DNA of 64,000 nt from NCBI GenBank assembly GCA_002070605.1, contig MWDO01000007.1:1-64000 (forward strand), written 5' to 3'. A program made the translations under genes and the position numbers. The notes under the pieces were generated by a model that saw nothing but the letters and a program-made list of their open reading frames with translations, did not search any database and had not been told where the DNA came from. Numbering within the stretch: the stretch's first letter is position 1; each line of letters begins with the position of its first letter. The stretch comes from Spirochaetes bacterium ADurb.Bin133 (GTDB taxonomy: Bacteria > Spirochaetota > GWE2-31-10 > MWDO01). Positions 8,624 to 17,171 of this stretch are shown here, piece by piece.

Positions 8624-9748
8624 TTGATTAAAAGACGCCTTTTTATAACGCTTTTTATTTCTATATTTCATATTTGCGCATTGGATAGGGCGTACTATTC
8701 GGTAAATCGGATAATATCTTTTCTGAAGCTGGATACGGAATTTAATAATATAAATTCGGCTCTGCTAATCAAAAAGCTTGATAAAACCGTTTATATCTCG
8801 AATTTTACCAATTACGTCATAATTGGCGGCGAGAAGTTTTTTTTAAACGACTTTGTTACGTCGGAAATGGGACAATTCTTTATTCCCGTTGACGGCGCGA
8901 TTGAAATTTTAAAATATTTCTCAAAAGATAACTATCTTTTTTATTTAAGCGAGGGGGATTTGGTATTTGACGACGGGGAAAACGTAAAAAATGCCGTAGA
9001 AAAGAATGAATTTCCTCCGGACGATCTATTCGAAAAAAAATCAACGTATAAAGACGATAAGGTAAAAAAGATTAGAGCGATAATTATCGATCCGGGGCAC
9101 GGAGGCAAGGATCCGGGGTCGGTTGGTTACAACGGATTGAAGGAGAAAGACGTGGTTTTATCGACCGCGCTAATTTTACAAAAAAAGATTAAAGATAAAT
9201 ATCCGGATAAAACGATTATTATGACCAGAGACAGAGACGTTTTTATACCGCTTGAAGAGAGAGCGAATATCGCCAATAGAACTTACGAGAAGTTGGGCGA
9301 GACGATTTTTATTTCGATTCACGTTAATTCGTCAAGATCGTCGAAAAGTTACGGTTTTGAAACATGGCACTTAAACGCGGATTATAAACGGGATATTTTG
9401 AACAAAGAGTCGATTTCCGACGATAAATCGGTCGCAAACATTGTAAACGCGATGATGATAGAAGAGATATACAAAGAATCAAAAGAGCTTGCGAAAAATA
9501 TTCAGGACAAACTTGAAGAGAGAATCGGGTACGTTTCAAAAAATAGAGGCATTAAGGAGGAAAAGTATTTTGTTATAAAAAAATCCGTAATGCCGGCGGT
9601 TTTAGTTGAAATCGGATTTAACAGCAATAAATATGAAGCAATTAGGTTGACAAATTACAGTTATTTAAATAAAATAGCCGCAGGAATTTTTGACGGATTG
9701 ATTAAATTTATATCGGATTATGAGAAAACTAAAGGGTTTACAGAGTGA
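8624..9748 (+). CDS. N-acetylmuramoyl-L-alanine amidase (Amidase_3), exported
   Basis: 374 residues starting at TTG 8624, 24 nt after the previous gene. A hydrophobic N-terminus (LFITLFISIFHICAL) is a signal peptide. Residues about 145-360 form the zinc amidase domain: IIIDPGHGGKDPGSVG carries the first zinc histidine, a conserved Glu lies in GLKEKD, FISIHVNSS carries the second histidine, and VLVEIGFNSN carries the catalytic Glu. It cleaves the lactyl-peptide bond of peptidoglycan in the periplasm, for cell separation or wall remodelling. The N-terminal 120 residues resemble a copper-amine-oxidase-like or AMIN-type targeting region, which I cannot assign firmly. Its stop codon overlaps the next gene by 4 nt, so the two are translationally coupled. 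Confidence 0.9.
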   Translation: MIKRRLFITLFISIFHICALDRAYYSVNRIISFLKLDTEFNNINSALLIKKLDKTVYISNFTNYVIIGGEKFFLNDFVTSEMGQFFIPVDGAIEILKYFSKDNYLFYLSEGDLVFDDGENVKNAVEKNEFPPDDLFEKKSTYKDDKVKKIRAIIIDPGHGGKDPGSVGYNGLKEKDVVLSTALILQKKIKDKYPDKTIIMTRDRDVFIPLEERANIANRTYEKLGETIFISIHVNSSRSSKSYGFETWHLNADYKRDILNKESISDDKSVANIVNAMMIEEIYKESKELAKNIQDKLEERIGYVSKNRGIKEEKYFVIKKSVMPAVLVEIGFNSNKYEAIRLTNYSYLNKIAAGIFDGLIKFISDYEKTKGFTE

Positions 9749-10269
9749 ATTTCTTTGAGAATTTAAAATATTTCGGCGTTATTGCGTTAGTTGCATCGAT
9801 ATGCGCGGTTATTTATATTTTTAACGTTGAAAACTACTATCGAGGATTTTTATTTTATCCAGATAAAGATCTTAACGGTTTGCTTGCCGAGAATAGAGCT
9901 ATAATAAAAGGCTCTAACGAAAAGGAGCGTATAAGAAATATTGTCGAAGAGTTGATAACGGGACCGATAGATCCAAAGTTGGTAAATTTTTTCCCGAAGG
10001 AATCGAAATTAAATTCTCTTTGGATCGACGGCCGGACGGTTTTATTGGATTTTAATAGAGAAACGCTATTAAACGTAAACGCCGATAAATATGGTAAATT
10101 TTCCGCGGCGTATTTGCTTTTATTTGCGATAACAAATTCGATTTGTTTTCATGAAAAAAGAATCGAAAGGGTAAAATTCTATTTTGACGGCGTTTCCTAC
10201 AAAAATATTGAAAATATAGAGAATTTTGGAGAGGGATTGAGAAAAGATTTTAAAATATTTTTAAAATAA
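9745..10269 (+). CDS. GerMN-domain membrane-anchored protein
   Basis: 174 residues from GTG 9745, overlapping the amidase stop in GTGA. One N-terminal transmembrane helix (about residues 9-26) is followed by a GerMN (sporulation/germination) domain: a run ending ELITGPIDPKL, then NSLWIDGRTVLLDFN. GerMN domains are often found next to or fused with Amidase_3 enzymes outside spore formers and are thought to work at the cell wall. The pairing with the upstream amidase supports a role as its envelope partner. There is no sign of sporulation genes. Confidence 0.8.
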   Translation: MNFFENLKYFGVIALVASICAVIYIFNVENYYRGFLFYPDKDLNGLLAENRAIIKGSNEKERIRNIVEELITGPIDPKLVNFFPKESKLNSLWIDGRTVLLDFNRETLLNVNADKYGKFSAAYLLLFAITNSICFHEKRIERVKFYFDGVSYKNIENIENFGEGLRKDFKIFLK

Positions 10270-10330
10270 CTTAAAGTTTATAAGGTGAATTTGTCGATTT
10301 TTTTTTTAGTGAAAAAATGTGAATTATTTA

Positions 10331-10360
10331 TTGACAACGCTAATAAATATCGTATATAAT
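10331..10360 (+). promoter_or_regulatory. Sigma-70 type promoter of flaA
   Basis: TTGACA at 10331-10336 and TATAAT at 10355-10360, both perfect consensus, separated by 18 bp. The flaA start codon is 55 nt downstream. This points to housekeeping rather than sigma-28 control, as reported for flaA genes in several spirochaetes. Confidence 0.8.
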
Positions 10361-10414
10361 GGACTTACGATTTTATTATAAAATTAACGAAGGATACATA
10401 AAAAGGAGAGAAAG

Positions 10415-11566
10415 ATGAGAAAGATTATTACCCTTCTTATTGGGACTATCGCATTGATGAATATGACCTTTGCTCTTTGCGCTAAAGAGGCGGTGCTTAT
10501 CGATTTTGACAAATTGAAAGCAAACGGCAACGGTTACGATGCGTCGAAGAGCCTCGCAGAGGACGACGGGGATATGACGGATTTTACGAAACATCCGTTC
10601 TATGAGAAGGATCGGAGCGGAAGGTCTGTTCAATTGCCGCAACACATGCCGACTTTAATCGACTATTCGTCGATTGCCGGGTCGAACTTTACGGAAGATG
10701 AGACAAATAGGATGAGAGTGTCGCTTTCGGCTTACAACTGGAATGTAATTTTGAATTCCTCTTCAGCTACGGTTTCAAATTTAAGAAAGACGAAAACTAT
10801 CGAGTGGCACAGTAAAGTTCCGGCTAACAACCTCGGCTTTCTAAAAGAAGACAACACCGACGATAAAGCGGTAATCGACAGGGGCGGTTTTAACGTATTG
10901 GGAGTTCGAATTCATTTTCCCGAATCTCCTTTTAACAACTGGGCTTTGATAACGCCTCCGTTTGAAATTCCCGCTTACGAGGATATTATATCCGACTATA
11001 AAGGCGAACTTTTAAGCGACGAAGAGATTGAAGAAAATAAGGGTAAAGGTCAAAAATTCCTTAACGGAAGAGGCGTTATCAGAAATATAGACATCATAAA
11101 GAGCATGAGCGTAAGAATTTACGGATGCCAGTTCAAGAACTCTTTTGCGGTGCTTTTGAAAGATCAGGATAACGTCGTAACCGAATACGACTTTCCGCAA
11201 TATCTTGATTTCGACGGTTGGAAAGAGATAAGCTGGAGAAACCCCAACTATATCGACAACGTTCAAAACAGAGCTCTGTACGTCATTCCTCTATATCCGA
11301 GATCCGAGCCGTATATCAAACTCGACGGTTTCAGAGTTTATAGACAGGGGGATCAAGTCGGAGGAGACTTTGTGTTTTATTTGAAAGACGTCAAGGTCGT
11401 TTACGATGAAGCCGTGATAGAAAAGGAATATCCTATCGATCATGAGAGCGCTTGGGGTATCTTATACGATAGAACTCAAGAAGCAAAGAAGAGAGAGTTT
11501 GACAAGATTGGAAGGAGCGAGATATTGAAGTATCTTGAAAGCCAAAAAATGGATCAGTCTGAATAA
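10415..11566 (+). CDS. flaA: Flagellar filament outer layer (sheath) protein FlaA-like
   Basis: 383 residues from ATG 10415 with ribosome site aaaggagag. A cleavable signal peptide (about residues 1-22, ending FALCAKEA) sends it to the periplasm by the Sec route. The body matches spirochaete FlaA proteins: VNVLGVRIHFP-like core (here GGFNVLGVRIHFPESPFNNW), PPFEIPAY, and NVQNRALYVIPLYPRSEPYIKLDGFRVY split over two blocks. FlaA coats the FlaB core of periplasmic flagella. It has a consensus sigma-70 promoter and its own terminator, so it is monocistronic. Spirochaetes often carry several FlaA paralogues, so which one this is cannot be stated. Confidence 0.88.
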   Translation: MRKIITLLIGTIALMNMTFALCAKEAVLIDFDKLKANGNGYDASKSLAEDDGDMTDFTKHPFYEKDRSGRSVQLPQHMPTLIDYSSIAGSNFTEDETNRMRVSLSAYNWNVILNSSSATVSNLRKTKTIEWHSKVPANNLGFLKEDNTDDKAVIDRGGFNVLGVRIHFPESPFNNWALITPPFEIPAYEDIISDYKGELLSDEEIEENKGKGQKFLNGRGVIRNIDIIKSMSVRIYGCQFKNSFAVLLKDQDNVVTEYDFPQYLDFDGWKEISWRNPNYIDNVQNRALYVIPLYPRSEPYIKLDGFRVYRQGDQVGGDFVFYLKDVKVVYDEAVIEKEYPIDHESAWGILYDRTQEAKKREFDKIGRSEILKYLESQKMDQSE

Positions 11567-11587
11567 ACGGAAGATTATGTATGCTTT

Positions 11588-11627
11588 AAAAAAGAGGGTT
11601 GATTCCTTATGGAACAGCCCTCTTTTA
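11588..11627 (+). terminator. Terminator after flaA
   Basis: AAAAGAGGG (about 11589-11597) pairs with CCCTCTTTT (11618-11626), with a partly paired inner part (ttcc/ggaa) and loop ttat. The descending arm ends in T4. Confidence 0.75.
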
Positions 11628-11676
11628 AATTTAAAATCGTTAAATTCCGAATAAACAAATAAGAGGGATTTTTTAT

Positions 11677-12525
11677 ATGGATATTATCAAGGCTATAGTT
11701 ATCTCAATAGTTCAAGGAATAACGGAATTTTTACCGATCTCTTCCTCGGGGCATATATTATTGCTAAAACGTCTTTTTAATTTTGAAGTAAACGATAACA
11801 CTTTTGATATCGTAGTACATTTTGGAACGATAATCGCCGTAATAATATATTTTAGAAAGGAAATATACGAACTAATCAAAGCTCTTTTTGTGGAAAAAGT
11901 AAATTCCGCGCTATTTGAAAAAGTTATCTCAAGAAAAGATGCGATAAAATTGTGGATCTGCATGATAGTAGCGAATATTCCCGCGGGTATTGTCGGAATA
12001 TTTTTTGACGAATATCTCGAAACCATATTTGGAACTTTAGGCGAAATAGTTTTTTTAATATTATCAGGTTTGTTTCTTTATACTGCGATTTTACTTTTTT
12101 CAACCAGCGTTTTGCGTAATAAAGGAAAAAAAGACTTTTTTTCAATAAGTTATTTGGACGCGGCGATTATCGGAATATTTCAAGCTATTGCGGTGTTGCC
12201 CGGCATATCCAGATCCGGTTCGACGATTAGTTCGGCGACATTTATGGGCGTTGAAAGCAAGGACGCCGGTCGATTTTCATTTTTGATCAGCATACCGTTG
12301 ATTTTGGGCGCTTTTTTATTTAAGATAATAAAAAATTTAAAAATCGATAATTTTACCGATAATAGTAATATCCTTATTATGATAATTGGTTTTATAGTTT
12401 CGTCTATTACGGGATACGGCGCGTTGAAAGCGCTATTTAGTATTATAAAAAAAGGGAAATTTTGGGCGTTCGGCGTTTATATGATTATACCGATCGGAGT
12501 ATCTCTTTTGATATATCTTTTTTAA
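11677..12525 (+). CDS. uppP: Undecaprenyl-diphosphatase UppP (BacA family)
   Basis: 282 residues, strongly hydrophobic with about eight membrane helices. Both family signatures are present: the N-terminal QGITEFLPISSSGHILL and the later PGISRSGSTISSATFMG. The enzyme dephosphorylates undecaprenyl pyrophosphate at the membrane to recycle the lipid carrier for peptidoglycan and surface polysaccharides. Its loss commonly gives bacitracin sensitivity. The ATG at 11677 follows aagagggat. It sits after the flaA terminator and 57 nt before ftsK, and is probably co-transcribed with ftsK. Confidence 0.95.
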   Translation: MDIIKAIVISIVQGITEFLPISSSGHILLLKRLFNFEVNDNTFDIVVHFGTIIAVIIYFRKEIYELIKALFVEKVNSALFEKVISRKDAIKLWICMIVANIPAGIVGIFFDEYLETIFGTLGEIVFLILSGLFLYTAILLFSTSVLRNKGKKDFFSISYLDAAIIGIFQAIAVLPGISRSGSTISSATFMGVESKDAGRFSFLISIPLILGAFLFKIIKNLKIDNFTDNSNILIMIIGFIVSSITGYGALKALFSIIKKGKFWAFGVYMIIPIGVSLLIYLF

Positions 12526-12582
12526 CTGTAACCTAAAACTATAAGATCATATTATTATTATTTTGGGAGGAATAAAAATATT

Positions 12583-15177
12583 GTGATTAATAAAAAAGCC
12601 AAAATTTTTTTTACCTCGATAACGCTTTTTATATCTATAGCGGCTATTATATCTTTGATTGATAGCGCCGTTATGAATTCCAAATATTTTGGGGAGATTT
12701 CAAATAAATTTGAAGCGTTTATATACGGACAAATCGGCAGTTTTGGAATTCTTCTCTTTTCATTTTTTATAATAATCTCTGTAATACCGTTGTTAAAAAT
12801 TGAAAAAAATGTAAAAATTTATTCGCTGATCGGTTTATCGATATTAATGCTGGGCATCCCGCCGTTTTTTGAATATTTACAAATTGGAGACATTAGCGGC
12901 GGGCTATATGGTATAAAAGTAAACGAATTAATTAATAAAAGCGGCAGGATACTTCCGAATTTTATATACATCGCAATATTCTTTTTTTCTTTTTTTCTTT
13001 TTCTTTTTCCTTACAGATACGGGATTTCTCAATTTGTTTTAAATTTAACAAAATTTAACGATGAAAAAATCGAAAAGCAAAATAAAAACAAATTTAAATA
13101 TACCTATGTGAACGATATATTTGAAAATAATCGCGTAAAAAACGTTAAAAAAGAAAATATTCCGTGGCTGTCAAAAGTTATTTATGAAAATTCGACAAAT
13201 CGGGTTGAAAAACCGGTGTTTCCAAAAAAAAGCGACGTCAAGCCGAAAAAGTTTGTTTTAAAGCAGGATAAAAAGTATGAACTTTACGAAGAGGTAGATA
13301 CGTTTAGCGGTAGAATTCCTAACAAAGTTTACGAAGAGATAAAAAATAGTAAGGTCAAATATTACGATAAAGTAAAAGAAACTTGGCCCGAAAGCTGGAA
13401 AGGCGAAAATAAAAATTATCCGGCTTTATCGGATAAAAACAGGACCGATTATATATTAGTAGACGACGCAGACTACCGTTCGGGGAACGGCGATAATCCG
13501 GGATATGACGACAAAAAATTATCCGTTATTTTGCTTTCAGACAAAATCGATAGTTCTATAGCAGACGTTGAGGAAATTCAAACCGAACAAGCGATAGACT
13601 GCGCGGATTACGTAGACGACGTCGAAGAGATCGGCGACGTCGATTTTGATAGAATATTTGAAAACAACTTTGACAATACGGAAGAGGAGTTCAATAAGGA
13701 GGGCTTTTATTCGGGAGAGGCGAAAAACTTTGAAAATGAAAAGGTTAATAAATTTCCGGATATGGGTATGTTGAACGGCGGTAAAAAGTTGAATTTGGGG
13801 GAATTTCACGCTGAAGAGCGGGAATCGGCGGTTATACTTGAAGAGACGTTGAAGGAATTCGGTATTAACGCTAAGGTTGTCGATATTATCCACGGTCCGG
13901 TCGTTACTCTGTTCAAGATTAATCCCGCTCCCGGCGTAAAATTATCAAAAATTGAAAGTTTGTCGAACAACCTTGCTTTGAGACTCGCCGCTCAATCTAT
14001 CAGAATAATCGCTCCGATTCCCGGCGAAAAGGTCGTCGGTATTGAGATACCAAACAGGAAAAGAGAAATAGTAAATTTTAAAGAAATCGTTAACAGCAAA
14101 ACTTTTAGCGAATCAAAATATAATATACCGATCGGTTTGGGAAAGGATATCTACGGGAATATAATTGTAGTCGATCTTTATAAAATGCCGCATATTCTTA
14201 TCGCGGGAGCTACGGGAGCGGGGAAGTCTGTATGCGTAAATTCGTTTATCTGTTCGATACTGTTTTCTAAACCGCCCGAAGAATTGAAGATGATCTTTAT
14301 CGATCCAAAAATTGTCGAGTTAAAACCGTACAACGATATACCGCATCTGTTGTGTCCGGTAATTACAGACTCGAAAGAGGCGCTTATAGCTTTGAAATAC
14401 CTTCTATATGAAATGGAGCGAAGATACTCCTTGCTTGACGAAATGGGGGTTAGGGATATTGTCGAATACAGAAGCGGTCGAAAAACTAAAAAAGCGTATC
14501 TTGAAGACCTCCCTTTTATAGTGGCTTTTATAGACGAATTTGCAGACCTTATGACAACTTCGGGGAAAGAAGCGGAGATATTGTTTGCCAGATTAGCCGC
14601 AAAAGCCCGAGCCGTTGGAATTCTTTTGGTTCTTGCTACGCAGAGACCTTCCTCCGACGTTATTACCGGGCTGATCAAGGCGAATATTCCGGCTCGGATT
14701 GCGTTTCAGGTAATATCTCTGCAAGACAGCAGAATCATAATGGATCAAAAAGGCGCTGAGAAGTTGTTAGGACAGGGGGATATGCTCTATCTTAGTCCGA
14801 CGCAACCTTTCCCGATAAGAATTCAAGGGGCTTATCTCTCAAAAGAGGAGGTCGATCTTATTGCCGATCATTGGAAGAAAATAGCCGAACCAAACTATAT
14901 AGATTTGACGGAGGCGATAAAAGAGTATGAAGATACGGATAGCGACGACGACTCTCCGTTCAGCGGGGAGTCTAAGGACCCGTTGTTTGATCAAGCTTTA
15001 GAGATTGTTTACCAGATGGGAAAGGCTAGCGCCTCTTATCTACAGAGGCGGCTTAACATAGGATATAACAGAGCGGCGCGCATAGTGGAAGAGATGGAGG
15101 AGATGGGGATAGTCGGACCTCAGAGAGGCGCCAAACCGCGCGAGTTAATTGGCAGCGCCGTAAATTTTGATAAATAG
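12583..15177 (+). CDS. ftsK: DNA translocase FtsK/SpoIIIE
   Basis: 864 residues from GTG 12583, preceded by GGGAGG at 12565-12570. Residues 1-150 have about four membrane helices that anchor it at the septum. Residues about 160-390 form a charged, low-complexity linker rich in Asp, Glu and Lys. The motor follows: Walker A GATGAGKS (about 540), Walker B-like FIVAFIDEFADLM and sensor-type LLVLATQRPSSDVITG. The C-terminal winged-helix gamma domain (about 795-860: QMGKASASYLQRRLNIGYNR) recognises KOPS-like sites and activates XerD. It pumps the chromosome ends across the closing septum. The linker is shorter than in E. coli FtsK (about 1,330 residues). Confidence 0.96.
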   Translation: MINKKAKIFFTSITLFISIAAIISLIDSAVMNSKYFGEISNKFEAFIYGQIGSFGILLFSFFIIISVIPLLKIEKNVKIYSLIGLSILMLGIPPFFEYLQIGDISGGLYGIKVNELINKSGRILPNFIYIAIFFFSFFLFLFPYRYGISQFVLNLTKFNDEKIEKQNKNKFKYTYVNDIFENNRVKNVKKENIPWLSKVIYENSTNRVEKPVFPKKSDVKPKKFVLKQDKKYELYEEVDTFSGRIPNKVYEEIKNSKVKYYDKVKETWPESWKGENKNYPALSDKNRTDYILVDDADYRSGNGDNPGYDDKKLSVILLSDKIDSSIADVEEIQTEQAIDCADYVDDVEEIGDVDFDRIFENNFDNTEEEFNKEGFYSGEAKNFENEKVNKFPDMGMLNGGKKLNLGEFHAEERESAVILEETLKEFGINAKVVDIIHGPVVTLFKINPAPGVKLSKIESLSNNLALRLAAQSIRIIAPIPGEKVVGIEIPNRKREIVNFKEIVNSKTFSESKYNIPIGLGKDIYGNIIVVDLYKMPHILIAGATGAGKSVCVNSFICSILFSKPPEELKMIFIDPKIVELKPYNDIPHLLCPVITDSKEALIALKYLLYEMERRYSLLDEMGVRDIVEYRSGRKTKKAYLEDLPFIVAFIDEFADLMTTSGKEAEILFARLAAKARAVGILLVLATQRPSSDVITGLIKANIPARIAFQVISLQDSRIIMDQKGAEKLLGQGDMLYLSPTQPFPIRIQGAYLSKEEVDLIADHWKKIAEPNYIDLTEAIKEYEDTDSDDDSPFSGESKDPLFDQALEIVYQMGKASASYLQRRLNIGYNRAARIVEEMEEMGIVGPQRGAKPRELIGSAVNFDK

Positions 15178-15235
15178 TTAAAATTTAAAATCAATCGGTT
15201 TTGCTTGAGCCGACAAGCGCGTCTGAAAATTCAAA

Positions 15236-15910
15236 TTATTTTGTATTAATATCGATGTTTTTATCTGCGCTCAGTTTAGCCCAATCGTCGTCTTCCGTCG
15301 TTATTATGGTGGAGCAAGTTTCTTTTAAGAATTCTTTCGGCAATACGTCGTCGATTAAATATTTTATCTCCGCTTTATCTTTTTCTTCTATGTAGGTAGT
15401 CGGTTCGTCTAACAAAAGAATATCCGGATCGTGAATTATCGAACGCGCTATCAACGTTCTCTTCTCTATAATATTTTCCAGACGCCAACCTAATTTATCC
15501 GTATATTTTGAGAGATCAAATTTTTGGATAATTTTTTCGTATCGCGCTTTATAGAAATCGTAGTTTATACTATAATTAAATCTTGCCGGCAGCAAAATAT
15601 TTTCTTCAACCGTTATGTTTCTTAAAAGCCCCCTTTGAGGATGAGCGTATCCGATCTTTTTTCTTATCTCAAACAGCTTGATTTTGTTAAGAGTTTTTAG
15701 ATTTTTGTCCAAAACGATAACTCTACCCGAAGAGGGCTTGGCGACGCCTAAGATTAAATATAAAAGAGTAGTGCGGTTTTTATCGTTTTGACCCGTTACG
15801 AAGACTTTTTCTCCCTGAAGAATGTCTAAATTCAAATTGATAAATTTATTTTCTTTCTCAAAATCTAATGTTACGTTTTCAAATTTAATTGTCGCTTTAT
15901 CTTGACGCAT
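15236..15910 (-). CDS. MlaF-like ABC ATPase with degenerate Walker A and signature motifs
   Basis: 224 residues with the overall shape of an ABC ATPase of the MlaF/Ttg2A type. Walker B is intact (DILLLDEPTT) and a Q-loop glutamine is present (YAHPQRG). However, the Walker A segment reads GQNDKNRTT at residues 40-48 instead of GxxGxGKST, with Arg in place of the invariant Lys. The LSGGQ signature is also replaced (WRLENIIEKRTLIARS), and the switch histidine position reads TTEDDD. Normal nucleotide hydrolysis therefore looks unlikely. The start codon overlaps the end of the upstream permease gene by 14 nt, so the pair is one operon. No MlaD substrate-binding gene is next to it. Confidence 0.75.
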   Translation of the reverse strand: MRQDKATIKFENVTLDFEKENKFINLNLDILQGEKVFVTGQNDKNRTTLLYLILGVAKPSSGRVIVLDKNLKTLNKIKLFEIRKKIGYAHPQRGLLRNITVEENILLPARFNYSINYDFYKARYEKIIQKFDLSKYTDKLGWRLENIIEKRTLIARSIIHDPDILLLDEPTTYIEEKDKAEIKYLIDDVLPKEFLKETCSTIITTEDDDWAKLSADKNIDINTK

Positions 15911-16694
15911 AAAAACTTACCGTTATTAACAAATTAACAATAATTATGATGAAAATTGAAGAAATAATCGATTTTATTGTTTTTGAGGCGACCATACTGC
16001 GGTCTTTTGCCGCCGTAAGCCCGTTATGAATAGCGATTATAAAAATCGTAAAACCGCCGAATACCGTCTTAATTATCAAAATAATAAAATCCTTCAAATT
16101 CATAACGTCGAGGGTTTCGGCGATATATACGTTCATCGGAATATTATATAGCGAATATGTAACAAGCATTCCCGATATAAGCGAAAAAAAAGCAAAATAT
16201 ATCGTTAAAATCGGAACCGATAGAAATCCGGCAAATACCCGGAAAGATCCGAGATATTGGATAGGATTGATGCCGATAATCTCTAAGGTATCTATCTCTC
16301 CGTCTATGCTCATCTGAGTCAGCTCGATAGTAATGCCAATCGACGATCTGATGATAACGATTAATGAAGTTATAAGCGGAGCCGTTTCGCGAAAAAGCAG
16401 ATTTACATACATACTGCCGTATATGTTATCGATACCGAAACTTATTGTCTCAAAAGGAAATAGTATCACCGATAGAGCGCCTATAGAGAGTCCCATAACC
16501 AGCGATAACGGCAGAGCTTTTACGCCTACGTTAAATACTTCTTTGTAAAAGAGCATAGAGTAGGTTTTTCTTACTTCTCTTTTATCTCGAACCAGCGCAG
16601 ATACCGCGTAAGGCAGAATATTAAGAGGGGCGAATATCCCTTCGATAAAAGTTGAAATGCCTCCTCCAATTTTATACATCAATTTATTAATCAT
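15897..16694 (-). CDS. MlaE-family ABC transporter permease
   Basis: 265 residues with five to six membrane helices. Recognisable MlaE-family features are KEVFNVGVKALPLSLVMGLSIGA near the N-terminus, TELGxM-like ELTQMSIDGEIDTLEIIGINPIQYL in the middle (split here at the Ile-Asp region), and a late helix with FIIAIHNGLTA. MlaE permeases move phospholipids between inner and outer membranes with an ATPase (MlaF) and an MCE protein (MlaD). Here only the permease and a degenerate ATPase are adjacent; the MCE partner must be elsewhere or absent. It is 62 nt downstream of vsr on the same strand. Confidence 0.85.
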   Translation of the reverse strand: MINKLMYKIGGGISTFIEGIFAPLNILPYAVSALVRDKREVRKTYSMLFYKEVFNVGVKALPLSLVMGLSIGALSVILFPFETISFGIDNIYGSMYVNLLFRETAPLITSLIVIIRSSIGITIELTQMSIDGEIDTLEIIGINPIQYLGSFRVFAGFLSVPILTIYFAFFSLISGMLVTYSLYNIPMNVYIAETLDVMNLKDFIILIIKTVFGGFTIFIIAIHNGLTAAKDRSMVASKTIKSIISSIFIIIIVNLLITVSFYASR

Positions 16695-16756
16695 TTTTTT
16701 CCTTAACGAATTTTATTAAGACAAAGCATATTACGCTAAACGTCTGATTATATCAA

Positions 16757-17164
16757 TTATTTTATAAGAGCGCCAATTTTTTTTATCAACAATTCTCTGT
16801 TTATCTCTTTTAGTTCGCACTCCCATATTCTTATAACATTCCATTTTCTATTTGTAAAACGCTTGTTTATAATTTCGTCTCTTATTCTGTTTCTCTCTCT
16901 TTTTGCGTCCCAATAATCCGAGTTATCTTTTGGAGTGGTATTCCTGCAATTATGTCCGTGCCAAAAGCATCCGTCGACAAAAATCGCCGTCTTTTTTTTC
17001 AAAAACACAAAATCCGGTTTGCCAATCGCTTTATAGTTTCGTCTCCACCCCTTTATATTATTTTCCTTGAAAATTTTGATTAACTTTAACTCGGTGGATC
17101 TGTTATTGTTTGATTTGACGGATTTCATTATTTCCGTTCTTTTGTTTTTATCAAATACGTCCAT
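16757..17164 (-). CDS. vsr: Very short patch repair endonuclease Vsr
   Basis: 135 residues matching the Vsr family end to end: N-terminal KRTEIMKSVKSNNNRSTEL, then the catalytic region GKPDFVFLKKKTAIFVDGCFWHGH, and the zinc-type Cys/His cluster (C in DGCFWHGHNCR, later W-E-C). Vsr nicks 5' of the T in T:G mismatches that arise from deamination of 5-methylcytosine, usually alongside a C5 methyltransferase. No methyltransferase of that type lies in the window. It begins 7 nt after the YhcG-like nuclease gene and is probably co-transcribed with it. Such genes are commonly horizontally transferred. Confidence 0.95.
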   Translation of the reverse strand: MDVFDKNKRTEIMKSVKSNNNRSTELKLIKIFKENNIKGWRRNYKAIGKPDFVFLKKKTAIFVDGCFWHGHNCRNTTPKDNSDYWDAKRERNRIRDEIINKRFTNRKWNVIRIWECELKEINRELLIKKIGALIK

Positions 17165-17171
17165 GATAAAT

